From: Balneolaceae bacterium
GTDB taxonomy: Bacteria > Bacteroidota > Rhodothermia > Balneolales > Balneolaceae
Length of the DNA: 64,000 bases
Direction: 5' to 3'
NCBI GenBank assembly: GCA_017643365.1
Contig: JAEPNO010000016.1
Coordinates: forward strand, 1-64,000
Below the pieces are notes generated by a model. It was not told the origin of the DNA and searched no databases. It saw nothing but the letters and a program-made list of their open reading frames with translations. The stretch's first letter is position 1. The number at the start of each line of letters is the position of its first letter. Positions 1-6,028 of this stretch are shown here, in pieces. The translations under genes were made by a program, and so were the position numbers.

Positions 1-180
1 ATCCTTTCCGCATTCTGCCTGTATTCACCTGCTAATGGCGTGCTCGGCCGGGTGATCTTGATTGACGCTACCGGCGTGCGTGCATCCACGGAATCGGTTT
101 TCACCTTGGCATAGCTAATGGCCTTGAGCATCTTGGCGTGTGCGAGGATCAAGGGTATCTTCGACAAGCGGTGTCGTTAT
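1..180 (-). pseudogene. IS110-type transposase fragment (runs off window start)
   Basis: Read on the minus strand from about 165 to 75 the translation contains AHAKMLKAISYAKVKTD followed by SVDART. This resembles the segment of IS110-family DEDD transposases that ends in K-T-D-x-x-D-A. Upstream of this segment the frame meets a stop near 185, and after the DART motif the expected continuation is lost, so the copy looks decayed as well as cut by the window edge. It borders the TA island on its left. The family call rests on one motif and is moderate. Confidence 0.45.
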
Positions 181-184
181 GCTA
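164..184 (+). other. Possible 3' half of an attC-like site
   Basis: The stretch GCGGTGTCGTTATGCTAC resembles the 3' end of integron attC sites, where a L' arm is followed by a G-TTA core. It also aligns with the end of the better site at 828-960 (GTC[GA]TTATG[CT]TAC in both). The 5' half is not recognisable and overlaps the transposase remnant. It would mark the left edge of the first cassette. Weak by itself. Confidence 0.25.
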
Positions 185-258
185 CCTAACTGCTAATTGG
201 TTCTCACACCTTCTTTCGGTACATTAATAGTGTTTTATAAAACTTTATATGTACTTAT

Positions 259-543
259 ATGAATATTTCTATCTCTAAAGATATTGAGCCTCTTTCCGAG
301 TTTCGCAAGAATTCCGCTGATTTCGTAAAACGCTTGAAAAAAGAAAAACAGCCTATCGTTTTAACCCAACACGGGAAAAGTGCTGCTGTCTTGATGGATG
401 TATCTGAGTTTGAACGCATTTCCAAAAAAATGGAAATGTTAGAAGATCTACTTGAGGCAAAACAACAAGTAGAGCAAGGCAATACTTTTACTATGCAAGA
501 AGCAAAGGGCCGAATTGAAGAACATCTTTCTAAATGGAAGTAA
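259..543 (+). CDS. Type II antitoxin, Phd/YefM family
   Basis: This 94-residue protein has the Phd/YefM layout. Its N-terminal DNA-binding half reads PLSEFRKNSADFVKRLKKEKQ, then VLTQHGKSAAVLMDVSEFE, and a helical acidic tail would wrap the toxin. It should neutralise the product of the next gene and repress its own promoter. The reading frame overlaps the toxin start by 10 bases, the usual coupled arrangement with antitoxin first. The gene lies between an IS110-type remnant and an attC-like site, so it is probably a cassette-borne stabilisation module. The DNA looks AT-richer than the downstream core genes. Confidence 0.88.
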   Translation: MNISISKDIEPLSEFRKNSADFVKRLKKEKQPIVLTQHGKSAAVLMDVSEFERISKKMEMLEDLLEAKQQVEQGNTFTMQEAKGRIEEHLSKWK

Positions 544-824
544 TTTTCACCGATCGTTTTCTGACCCGTGTTGAAGAGTGTACAGATTACATTGCATTAG
601 ATGATATTCCTACTGCCATAAAATGGGCTGAGGGGGTTTTTAAGCATTGCGAGCAACTAAGTGCTCAACCGGATAGTGGAAGAATGGTTCCTGAATTTAA
701 CCGAGCAGAAATAAAAGAATTAATTCATGGGAATTATCGGTTGGTGTATGAGCTTAAATCTAGCCGTATTGATATGCTTACCATTTGGCATGTTCGGCAA
801 TCTTTACTTCAAAACCCTCAATAA
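534..824 (+). CDS. Type II toxin, RelE/ParE superfamily
   Basis: This 96-residue basic protein has a ParE-like fold signature. It starts EVIFTDRFLTRVEECTDYIA, has an R-M-V-P-E motif near residue 50, then the strand ELIHGNYRLVYEL and a C-terminal IWHVRQ segment. ParE members poison DNA gyrase and RelE members cleave ribosome-bound mRNA; the sequence alone does not settle which applies, though the RMVPEF and YRLVYEL motifs fit ParE better. It is translated from an ATG inside the end of the Phd-like antitoxin gene. It appears intact. Confidence 0.87.
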   Translation: MEVIFTDRFLTRVEECTDYIALDDIPTAIKWAEGVFKHCEQLSAQPDSGRMVPEFNRAEIKELIHGNYRLVYELKSSRIDMLTIWHVRQSLLQNPQ

Positions 825-827
825 AGG

Positions 828-960
828 TTGTCTAACAAGCGTTTCCCCATGGGGATCTTTGACAAGAGGACCCCGGCAATGGTTGAGGCAAGCTCTATAA
901 TTCTTTTAACTAAAATCTAAGTAGAACCTGCGCCGTTTAAACGCTGGGTCATTATGTTAC
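828..960 (+). other. attC-like recombination site
   Basis: The left end reads GTCTAACAAGCGTTTC, matching the R''-L'' end of many integron attC sites. The right end reads GTTTAAACGCTGGGTCATT followed by ATGTTAC, resembling the L'-R' end (typically ...TTAACGCGGGGCGTTATG). GCGTTT on the left pairs with AAACGC on the right, and TCTAACA pairs with TGTTACA at 6 of 7 positions. The total length of about 130 bp fits the known range. The core G of the R' box appears changed to A and the two arms have unequal spacing, so the site may be decayed. The next ORF starts only a few bases after it, as in integron cassettes. No integrase is visible. Confidence 0.4.
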
Positions 961-963
961 AAA

Positions 964-1239
964 ATGGAATCAGAAATTGAACCGATGTATGTAGAATGTG
1001 GTAGGCATGGAAAGCGCATTGCTTCGGTAGTGTGTTGTCATTTGTTAAAGAATGAAGGAAATAAAGTAGGATTTGTTGAAAACCATAGCCATCCCAATGA
1101 CCTTCAAGCTTGGTGCGAACGATGTGAAAAAGTATTCGAAGAAGAAGGTGGTATGACAAACATCTTTAAAGAGTTTAATGGAATGACTATTGTTTGTGTT
1201 GATTGTTATTCCAAGTCAAAGGCTTACCATTCTTTATGA
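964..1239 (+). CDS. Cys-rich cassette-type hypothetical protein
   Basis: This 91-residue protein has paired cysteines and histidines: C-x2-H near residue 12, VVCCHL near 22, AWCERCE near 50 and VCVDCY near 78. The spacing suggests one or two small zinc-binding knuckles. The pattern (VC-HL, then GFVE, then a D-x-QAWC-x-CE block, then VC-x-CY) resembles a conserved hypothetical family I recall from integron cassettes and scattered genomes; its function is unknown. The ATG sits just after the attC-like site, with almost no leader, as is typical of cassettes. It is not recognisable as a toxin or antitoxin. Confidence 0.75.
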   Translation: MESEIEPMYVECGRHGKRIASVVCCHLLKNEGNKVGFVENHSHPNDLQAWCERCEKVFEEEGGMTNIFKEFNGMTIVCVDCYSKSKAYHSL

Positions 1240-1250
1240 ATACATAATTT

Positions 1251-1340
1251 ATCTCGATCCGAATGACTCGTTCGGAATACCTTTATGAACCACGGGTTCA
1301 TGCGTTTTCTTTGTACTTTTGGCTTAATCCAAAAGTACGA
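1251..1340. repeat. Intergenic palindromic repeat, copy 1
   Basis: First of three related copies (others near 2081 and 2882). It contains a CTCGTTCGGAAT box, a small hairpin TGAACC-ACG-GGTTCA, and a larger hairpin at 1313-1338 with stem GTACTTTTGG / CCAAAAGTAC around a 6-base loop. It lies directly downstream of the Cys-rich ORF. It could act as a transcript end or a REP-like element. Confidence 0.8.
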
Positions 1341-1467
1341 ATAGGTCAATAGGTTGGTTTAGATATGGGACTATTATAGTAATTCAATATTCTTGACTAT
1401 TCTTTCATTCAAATTGCATTACAGCAAGTTTTTGATGAATTTATCTATTGAATGAAATTCTATCATT

Positions 1468-1680
1468 ATGGAAGACACGCTGATTAAAGAATTGTCCCAA
1501 CTCAACAGAAATGAAAAAATAATTCTAGTTGAAGCTTTATGGGATTCAATCGCTGCTGATTCAGATACATTAAGTGTTCCTGAACATCATCAAAAGATTA
1601 TTGAGCAAAGACTTGAGACTATTGATGATGATAAGGCAAACGGGAAGCATTGGGATGAAATTCGAAAAAAATACCTGTAG
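1468..1680 (+). CDS. Putative addiction-module antitoxin component
   Basis: This 70-residue protein starts with ELSQLNRNEKIILVEALWDSI and ends with HWDEIRKKYL. This is the typical profile of the short 'addiction module component' family (TIGR02574-like) that precedes ParE/RelE toxins. The N-terminal helix pair with LWDSI is the hallmark and the charged C-terminus probably contacts the toxin. A toxin gene follows after 6 bases. The pair is flanked by two copies of the palindromic repeat. Confidence 0.85.
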   Translation: MEDTLIKELSQLNRNEKIILVEALWDSIAADSDTLSVPEHHQKIIEQRLETIDDDKANGKHWDEIRKKYL

Positions 1681-1686
1681 CAAACC

Positions 1687-1986
1687 GTGTCAATAAGTCT
1701 GATTCTTACCCCGCATGCTGAAAAGGATTTTGATATAGCTTATGAATGGTATGAGCATCAAGATTCAGGGCTTGGCAAAGAATTCGCTCGATGTGTAGAT
1801 GTTAAAATAGCTCACCTCCATAGAAACCCATTTCATTACCAAATAATAGCAAACAAAGACGTTCGGCGTGCTTTGGTAAGCCGCTTTCCTTACTCCATTT
1901 ACTTCATATCAGAACCGGAATTAATTACCATTTTTGCAATTCTTCATCAGCACCAGAATCCCGAGAACTGGAAATCACGAACATAA
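1687..1986 (+). CDS. Type II toxin, RelE/ParE superfamily (GTG start)
   Basis: This 99-residue protein begins with a GTG codon 6 bases after the antitoxin stop; no closer ATG is available. ParE-like features are LTPHAEKDFDIAYEWYE at the N-terminus, a central VRRALVSRFPYSIYF segment with the basic strand typical of the fold, and a C-terminal IFAILHQHQNPENW ending. The closing 'HxxxxPxxW' is common in ParE proteins paired with the short LWDS-type antitoxins. It appears intact. Confidence 0.87.
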   Translation: MSISLILTPHAEKDFDIAYEWYEHQDSGLGKEFARCVDVKIAHLHRNPFHYQIIANKDVRRALVSRFPYSIYFISEPELITIFAILHQHQNPENWKSRT

Positions 1987-2080
1987 AATCCGGCAACAAC
2001 ACTTAGTTAAAGGAAATAATTAAGTATCTAAGGTTGAGTTTTCAAACGAATTTTCATGTGGCGAAGTCAACAACTATTAA

Positions 2081-2166
2081 TCTCGTTCGGAATGCCTTTG
2101 TGAACCACGAGTTCATGCGCCCTCTTTGTACTTTTGGCTTGACCCAAAAGTACCAAAAGATCTAGC
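2081..2166. repeat. Intergenic palindromic repeat, copy 2
   Basis: It shares with copy 1 the CTCGTTCGGAAT box, the GAACCACGAGTTCATG hairpin (one stem pair lost) and the hairpin at 2128-2153 (GTACTTTTGG / CCAAAAGTAC, loop CTTGAC). It then ends in CAAAAGATCTAGC. It sits about 95 bases after the second TA pair. The remaining gene-free bases from 1987 to 2228 show nothing else recognisable. Confidence 0.85.
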
Positions 2167-2228
2167 TACGAACTATTAAAGCCATAAAATTTATTTGACA
2201 ATGTTCGCATACATGCTAACTTTTAAAT

Positions 2229-2579
2229 ATGCGCGTTATCAAGTTTTACCGAACACAAGCCGGGAATTGTCCTGTCGAAGAGTTCTTGCAAAGTCTACCT
2301 GACAAGTAATTAAAGAAAATAGCCTGGACACTTCGTGTTGTTCGTGATTTAGAACAAGTTCCCACACAGTATTTGAAGAATCTCAAAAGCACCGACGATA
2401 TTTGGGAAATTCGTGCAACGCTTTGAAACAACACTTTTCGATTATTGGGATTCTTTGACGGGTCAAAACTAATTGTTTTAACCAGCGGATTTGCCAAAAA
2501 GACGAATAAAGTGCCCAAACAGGAAATTGAGACTGCCGAAGAACGTAAACGTGATTATTATCAGAGGAAAGAACAATGA
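2229..2579 (+). pseudogene. HigB/Gp49-type toxin gene with two nonsense codons
   Basis: An uninterrupted frame from ATG 2229 would encode about 116 residues of a phage Gp49/HigB-like toxin: MRVIKFYRTQAGNCPVEEFL, then LKKIAWTLRVV, then TDDIWEIRATL and [19 protein letters not shown], and a C-terminal [13 protein letters not shown]. Two in-frame stops break it, TAA at 2307 and TGA at 2424. Both are single-base changes away from likely sense codons (the TGA lies where this family commonly has Gly before N-N/D). No frameshift is needed. The gene ends overlapping the ATG of the antitoxin (ATGA at 2576). The toxin is presumably dead. Confidence 0.8.
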
Positions 2580-2857
2580 GTAAAGATGATTTAGAAATTT
2601 TTATCGATCAGAAAAAAGCAGAGAGTCCAGAGTTTGCCGAAAACTTTGAAGAAGGATACCTCAATTTCAAAATCGGAGTAATTCTTCGGCAGGCCCGTGA
2701 AAATATGGGTGTAACTCAGGCTGATGTTGCCGAGAAGTTGAACACCACGAAATCAGTGATTTCCAGAATGGAGAATCATGCCGAGGATATTAAACTTTCT
2801 ACGCTTACCAAATATGCGAAGGCATTAGGTAAAAAAGTAAAGCTCGAAATTCAATAA
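2576..2857 (+). CDS. HigA-type antitoxin, XRE-family HTH protein
   Basis: This 93-residue protein has an N-terminal extension of about 30 residues followed by a Cro/C1 helix-turn-helix: [20 protein letters not shown], then [20 protein letters not shown], then [15 protein letters not shown]. This layout is typical of HigA-like antitoxins that follow Gp49-type toxins. It overlaps the last codons of the broken toxin gene, so it would be translationally coupled in the original operon. It looks fully intact although its toxin partner is not. Confidence 0.85.
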   Translation: MSKDDLEIFIDQKKAESPEFAENFEEGYLNFKIGVILRQARENMGVTQADVAEKLNTTKSVISRMENHAEDIKLSTLTKYAKALGKKVKLEIQ

Positions 2858-2881
2858 AATAATGATTTAACGTGACGATTT

Positions 2882-2996
2882 ATCTCGTTCGGAATGCCTT
2901 TGTGAACCACGGGTTCATATGTTTTCTTTGTACTTTTCTCATGATAGAAAAGTACCTCCCGAAGGGATGCCTATGGCAAAAAGATCTAGCCGCGAA
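2882..2996. repeat. Intergenic palindromic repeat, copy 3
   Basis: It shares the CTCGTTCGGAATGCC box and the TGAACC-ACG-GGTTCA hairpin with the other copies. Its large hairpin at 2930-2955 has stem GTACTTTTCT / AGAAAAGTAC. The two inner base pairs differ from copies 1 and 2 on both sides, so the stem is kept by compensating changes. An extra CCTCCCGAAGGGATGCC segment follows before AAAAGATCTAGC. It closes the TA island. Confidence 0.82.
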
Positions 2997-3042
2997 TTTA
3001 TCCCCCGCTATTTAGTGGTCGCTCTTTTCCATTCAACTCTCG

Positions 3043-4218
3043 CTAATCTTCTAGCGGTGAAATCGTCATCTTTTCGCCTTTAATGGTGACAATCTCCATT
3101 TCTTGCCGGAGGAAATCTCCGATCTTCATCACGTACTCACAATGATTTTGAAATACATCCCGCGGGAGTTTCCCATTGATGGATCGCAGCGTATCGCCAA
3201 GACTAACGGGAAGTTCAGCGCTTGTTCGATTCACTACCCACAACGAATCGTTGAGCACGCCGGGGATGAATGAAAGTTCAAACGGAACTTCGATTTCGGA
3301 AGTTTTCGTCAAACTGATCTTCTTAGCAGAATAATTGATGTACACATCAAAATGCTCTAAAACATCATTTCCTAACAACGCCTTGCCGTTGCTCGAAAAT
3401 TCAACCGGGATTGTAAATGAAAAATCGCCCAGCGTAACGCCTAGCTTTTTTGTGATCAGGGTGTCGGTCTTCGATCCATAAATTCCTGTAGTAGATCGGT
3501 CGACCACCTTGGTTTCTGTATCACTTTGAAAAGCGGATGCGAATTGAGCCGGAAGCACCAATCCACCGTTATACCCGGCATCAAATAACACACCTTCCAC
3601 TGTTCGCTCGCCTACTTTTAGCTCGATTTCGGGCACTCCGGAGAGTAGTGGTTTCTTAAACTTGATGGAGCTTTGCACCGTTTCTTTTGGAGGACTAAGT
3701 GGAGAATCGGAAAACGTCAATTCCTGATTCTGATAATCAATTTTCCAATGAGCAAGCTTGATCAAATTTGCTCCAATTATCCCATCATCAGCAATGCACG
3801 GGCTGGCAGAAGTTGGTGCATAGTTTAATTTTCCTGCCCCGATATTTCTAAAAAGAACATCCCCAAGTTGCAAAGAATCTAACCTGGTTACTTCAATGTG
3901 TTGACTCACCCCGGCAGCCGTAGAATTCTCTTTGGTAGCGATAGTTTTTAAACCTAGTGAGTCGGCCAACTCTGCTTCAACTTTGCTGTTAAAAGCGCCG
4001 GTATCAAAAATGAACTGGCGCGGCGCGGCATCGGAATTTACCGTTCCTTCAATTACGATCAGCCCTTTTTTGTACTCAAATGGAATCGTTTGCTCGTACT
4101 TCTTTGCTTCAACTGTGCCACCCGTTAGTAGTTTCACATTTCGGAAATAGTTGCACGAAACCGTTGTAGCGATAACAATACCTACAATTAAAACTTTTGT
4201 TGATTTCTTAAACATCAT
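3043..4218 (-). CDS. Retropepsin-like aspartic peptidase lipoprotein
   Basis: This 391-residue protein has a lipoprotein signal peptide (hydrophobic run then TTVSC, lipidated Cys near residue 22). Two aspartic-peptidase-like lobes follow: an FDTG motif near residue 71 and an FDAG motif near residue 212, each followed by a hydrophobic-Gly strand (GIIGANLI, ALLGNDVLEHFDVYI). The C-terminal part (LGDTLRSINGKLPRDVF) resembles a PDZ-like peptide-binding lobe. The T-to-A change in the second motif (DAG) may weaken catalysis in that lobe. It probably acts in the periplasm or on the outer membrane. Substrate unknown. It is divergent from the next gene. Confidence 0.78.
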   Translation of the reverse strand: MMFKKSTKVLIVGIVIATTVSCNYFRNVKLLTGGTVEAKKYEQTIPFEYKKGLIVIEGTVNSDAAPRQFIFDTGAFNSKVEAELADSLGLKTIATKENSTAAGVSQHIEVTRLDSLQLGDVLFRNIGAGKLNYAPTSASPCIADDGIIGANLIKLAHWKIDYQNQELTFSDSPLSPPKETVQSSIKFKKPLLSGVPEIELKVGERTVEGVLFDAGYNGGLVLPAQFASAFQSDTETKVVDRSTTGIYGSKTDTLITKKLGVTLGDFSFTIPVEFSSNGKALLGNDVLEHFDVYINYSAKKISLTKTSEIEVPFELSFIPGVLNDSLWVVNRTSAELPVSLGDTLRSINGKLPRDVFQNHCEYVMKIGDFLRQEMEIVTIKGEKMTISPLED

Positions 4219-4309
4219 TTATTCATTTCTTCTTTATTCAAAATCGGGAATTCATACGCATACTCTTTAAGTTGTTGCTTTAGAATTTCATAACTCGAAA
4301 ACTTAACCT

Positions 4310-5353
4310 ATGAAAATGATCGGATTTATTCTTTTGGGCGTGCTGGCTACTTTTTTGATAGTTGGACTTGGTGTAGGTTGGGGACTTTCGGCCCCACCAT
4401 ATAAAGGCAGTAAGCTTCAAAATTTCGATGGGAAAACCTTCATCAATCGCGAAGGATATCAGAATAAGGGCTTTTCAGATTTGTTGAAATGGATGACTAC
4501 ACGTCGACCCGGTCCGTGGACCGAGAAAACGCTTGCTGATATTGAATTAGGCCCAAAACCTGCAGCTCGAGTTTCCGATTCCACCCAAGTGATTACCTAT
4601 GTAAACCACTCTACGTTTTTGATTCAAACCGACGGACTGAACATCCTCACCGATCCGGTTTGGAGCGATCGGGTAAGTCCGTTTAGTTTTGCAGGACCAA
4701 AACGCATGCGCCCGCCCGGAATTCGTTTCGAAGATCTTCCCGAAATCGATGCTGTGCTCATCAGTCACAATCACTACGATCATCTGGACATTGCCACGCT
4801 GCGGCGCATTAAGGATCGAAACCCCAAAACACGCTTTATCACACCCCTTGGCGTAGATCTTTATCTGAATAAAAAAGGCATTAAAAATACTTTCGCTTTT
4901 AACTGGTGGGAAGGACTTTACCTGAACGATTCCACTTCTGTGGATGCCGTTGAAGCCCAGCATTTTTCATCCCGAGGGATGCTCGATCGCGACAAAACGC
5001 TTTGGGCAGGTTTTGTGATCAAATCGCCAAAAGGGAATATTTACTTTGCGGGAGATACCGGTTACAACGACTTTTTTAAGGAGATTGGCGAGCGTTATAC
5101 TCCTATCAAAACGGCGATTATTCCTATCGGAGCGTACATTCCACGCTGGTTTATGAGTCCGGTTCATGTTGATCCTGCACAAGCCGTGCAAATCCACCAT
5201 GATGTGGGCGCTGAGTTGAGCATCGGGATGCATTTTGGCACTTTTCCTTTGGCCGATGATGGCGAGCAACAGCCGCTTAACGATCTCGAAATTGCACTCA
5301 ATGGCGAGAACTTCATCGTAATAAAAGAAGGAAGCAACGTAGTTATAGAATAA
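4310..5353 (+). CDS. Membrane-anchored metallo-beta-lactamase-fold hydrolase (NAPE-PLD/UlaG-like)
   Basis: This 347-residue protein has one N-terminal transmembrane helix (residues about 4-27) and an MBL-fold domain. Metal ligands are visible: HNHYDH at 153-158, a later YFAGDTGY, and the GMHFGTFP segment near the C-terminus. The order LTDPVWSDRVSP then AVLISHNHYDHLD is typical of the N-acyl-phosphatidylethanolamine phospholipase D/UlaG-like subgroup, which cleaves phospholipid or phosphodiester substrates. The exact substrate cannot be told. It is transcribed divergently from the aspartic-peptidase gene and ends facing the dioxygenase-like gene. Confidence 0.85.
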   Translation: MKMIGFILLGVLATFLIVGLGVGWGLSAPPYKGSKLQNFDGKTFINREGYQNKGFSDLLKWMTTRRPGPWTEKTLADIELGPKPAARVSDSTQVITYVNHSTFLIQTDGLNILTDPVWSDRVSPFSFAGPKRMRPPGIRFEDLPEIDAVLISHNHYDHLDIATLRRIKDRNPKTRFITPLGVDLYLNKKGIKNTFAFNWWEGLYLNDSTSVDAVEAQHFSSRGMLDRDKTLWAGFVIKSPKGNIYFAGDTGYNDFFKEIGERYTPIKTAIIPIGAYIPRWFMSPVHVDPAQAVQIHHDVGAELSIGMHFGTFPLADDGEQQPLNDLEIALNGENFIVIKEGSNVVIE

Positions 5354-5414
5354 CCAACGCTACTTCCTCTCTAACCTAATTATTGGATGTGGTCATCACG
5401 CAATCCAATCTTGT

Positions 5415-6017
5415 TTATAAGTTTTTCCGCAGAATTAAATCACGCTTTCCAACAAGCATTCCGTTTTTGTTCTGCATTTTCATAATTCCGTTGAATCCAC
5501 CTCGTGGTTTAGGATTTTTGAGGTGCTTTGAATTCAAGTTATCACCTCCCTCAAAAAGAAAACTTTCTACGTAATAATAACTTCCATCCGGCTCCAGCAC
5601 GGTTAAATGAATATGCGCAGGTTCGTTTCCATAAAACATGGGGAGTTGTGAAAATATCGTATATTTGCCGTTTTCATCGGTTTTAACCCAGCCTCGAAGA
5701 TATCCGTGGCGCCTTGCCCAGCCGGTTTCATTTCCTTTTTTGGGATACACACCTTCTTCGTTGGTTTGATAAACGTATAAAATCACATCCGAAGCAGGGC
5801 TAGTTTCATCGGGATTGAAAACGGTGCCCGAAATTTTAATTTGAGTTCCTTCCGAGTAAAATTCCGGCAAGGTATCAACAGCGCTTAGCTCTCGATCGCC
5901 AAATTCGAACACGGCTTCACAACCTTCGCATGGGCCGCCCAATAGTTGGTTTTGAGCAATAGTCGCGCTACTTGTCATAATGAATACGACACATAAAATT
6001 GATAGAAATCTGATCAT
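5415..6017 (-). CDS. Secreted intradiol ring-cleavage dioxygenase-like protein
   Basis: This 200-residue protein has a cleavable-looking signal peptide ending around ATIAQ. It shows the protocatechuate-3,4-dioxygenase fold core: ISGTVFNPDETSPASDVILY, then GWVKTDENGKYTI, PMFYGNEPAHIHLTV. The Tyr before GNEP and the two His of AHIH fit non-haem Fe(III) ligands, and another Tyr in the VYQTNEEGVY segment could be the fourth. Extracytoplasmic members are common in Bacteroidota; their substrates are unproven. Its end faces the MBL gene. The upstream outer-membrane gene lies 11 bases away in the same direction, so the two may be co-transcribed. Confidence 0.8.
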   Translation of the reverse strand: MIRFLSILCVVFIMTSSATIAQNQLLGGPCEGCEAVFEFGDRELSAVDTLPEFYSEGTQIKISGTVFNPDETSPASDVILYVYQTNEEGVYPKKGNETGWARRHGYLRGWVKTDENGKYTIFSQLPMFYGNEPAHIHLTVLEPDGSYYYVESFLFEGGDNLNSKHLKNPKPRGGFNGIMKMQNKNGMLVGKRDLILRKNL

Positions 6018-6028
6018 AATTTGCCTTT

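Noticed and set aside
1468-2857. Treating the TA pairs as a prophage or plasmid region
   Set aside because: No phage structural, replication, partition or conjugation gene is nearby; the features fit an island of small modules.
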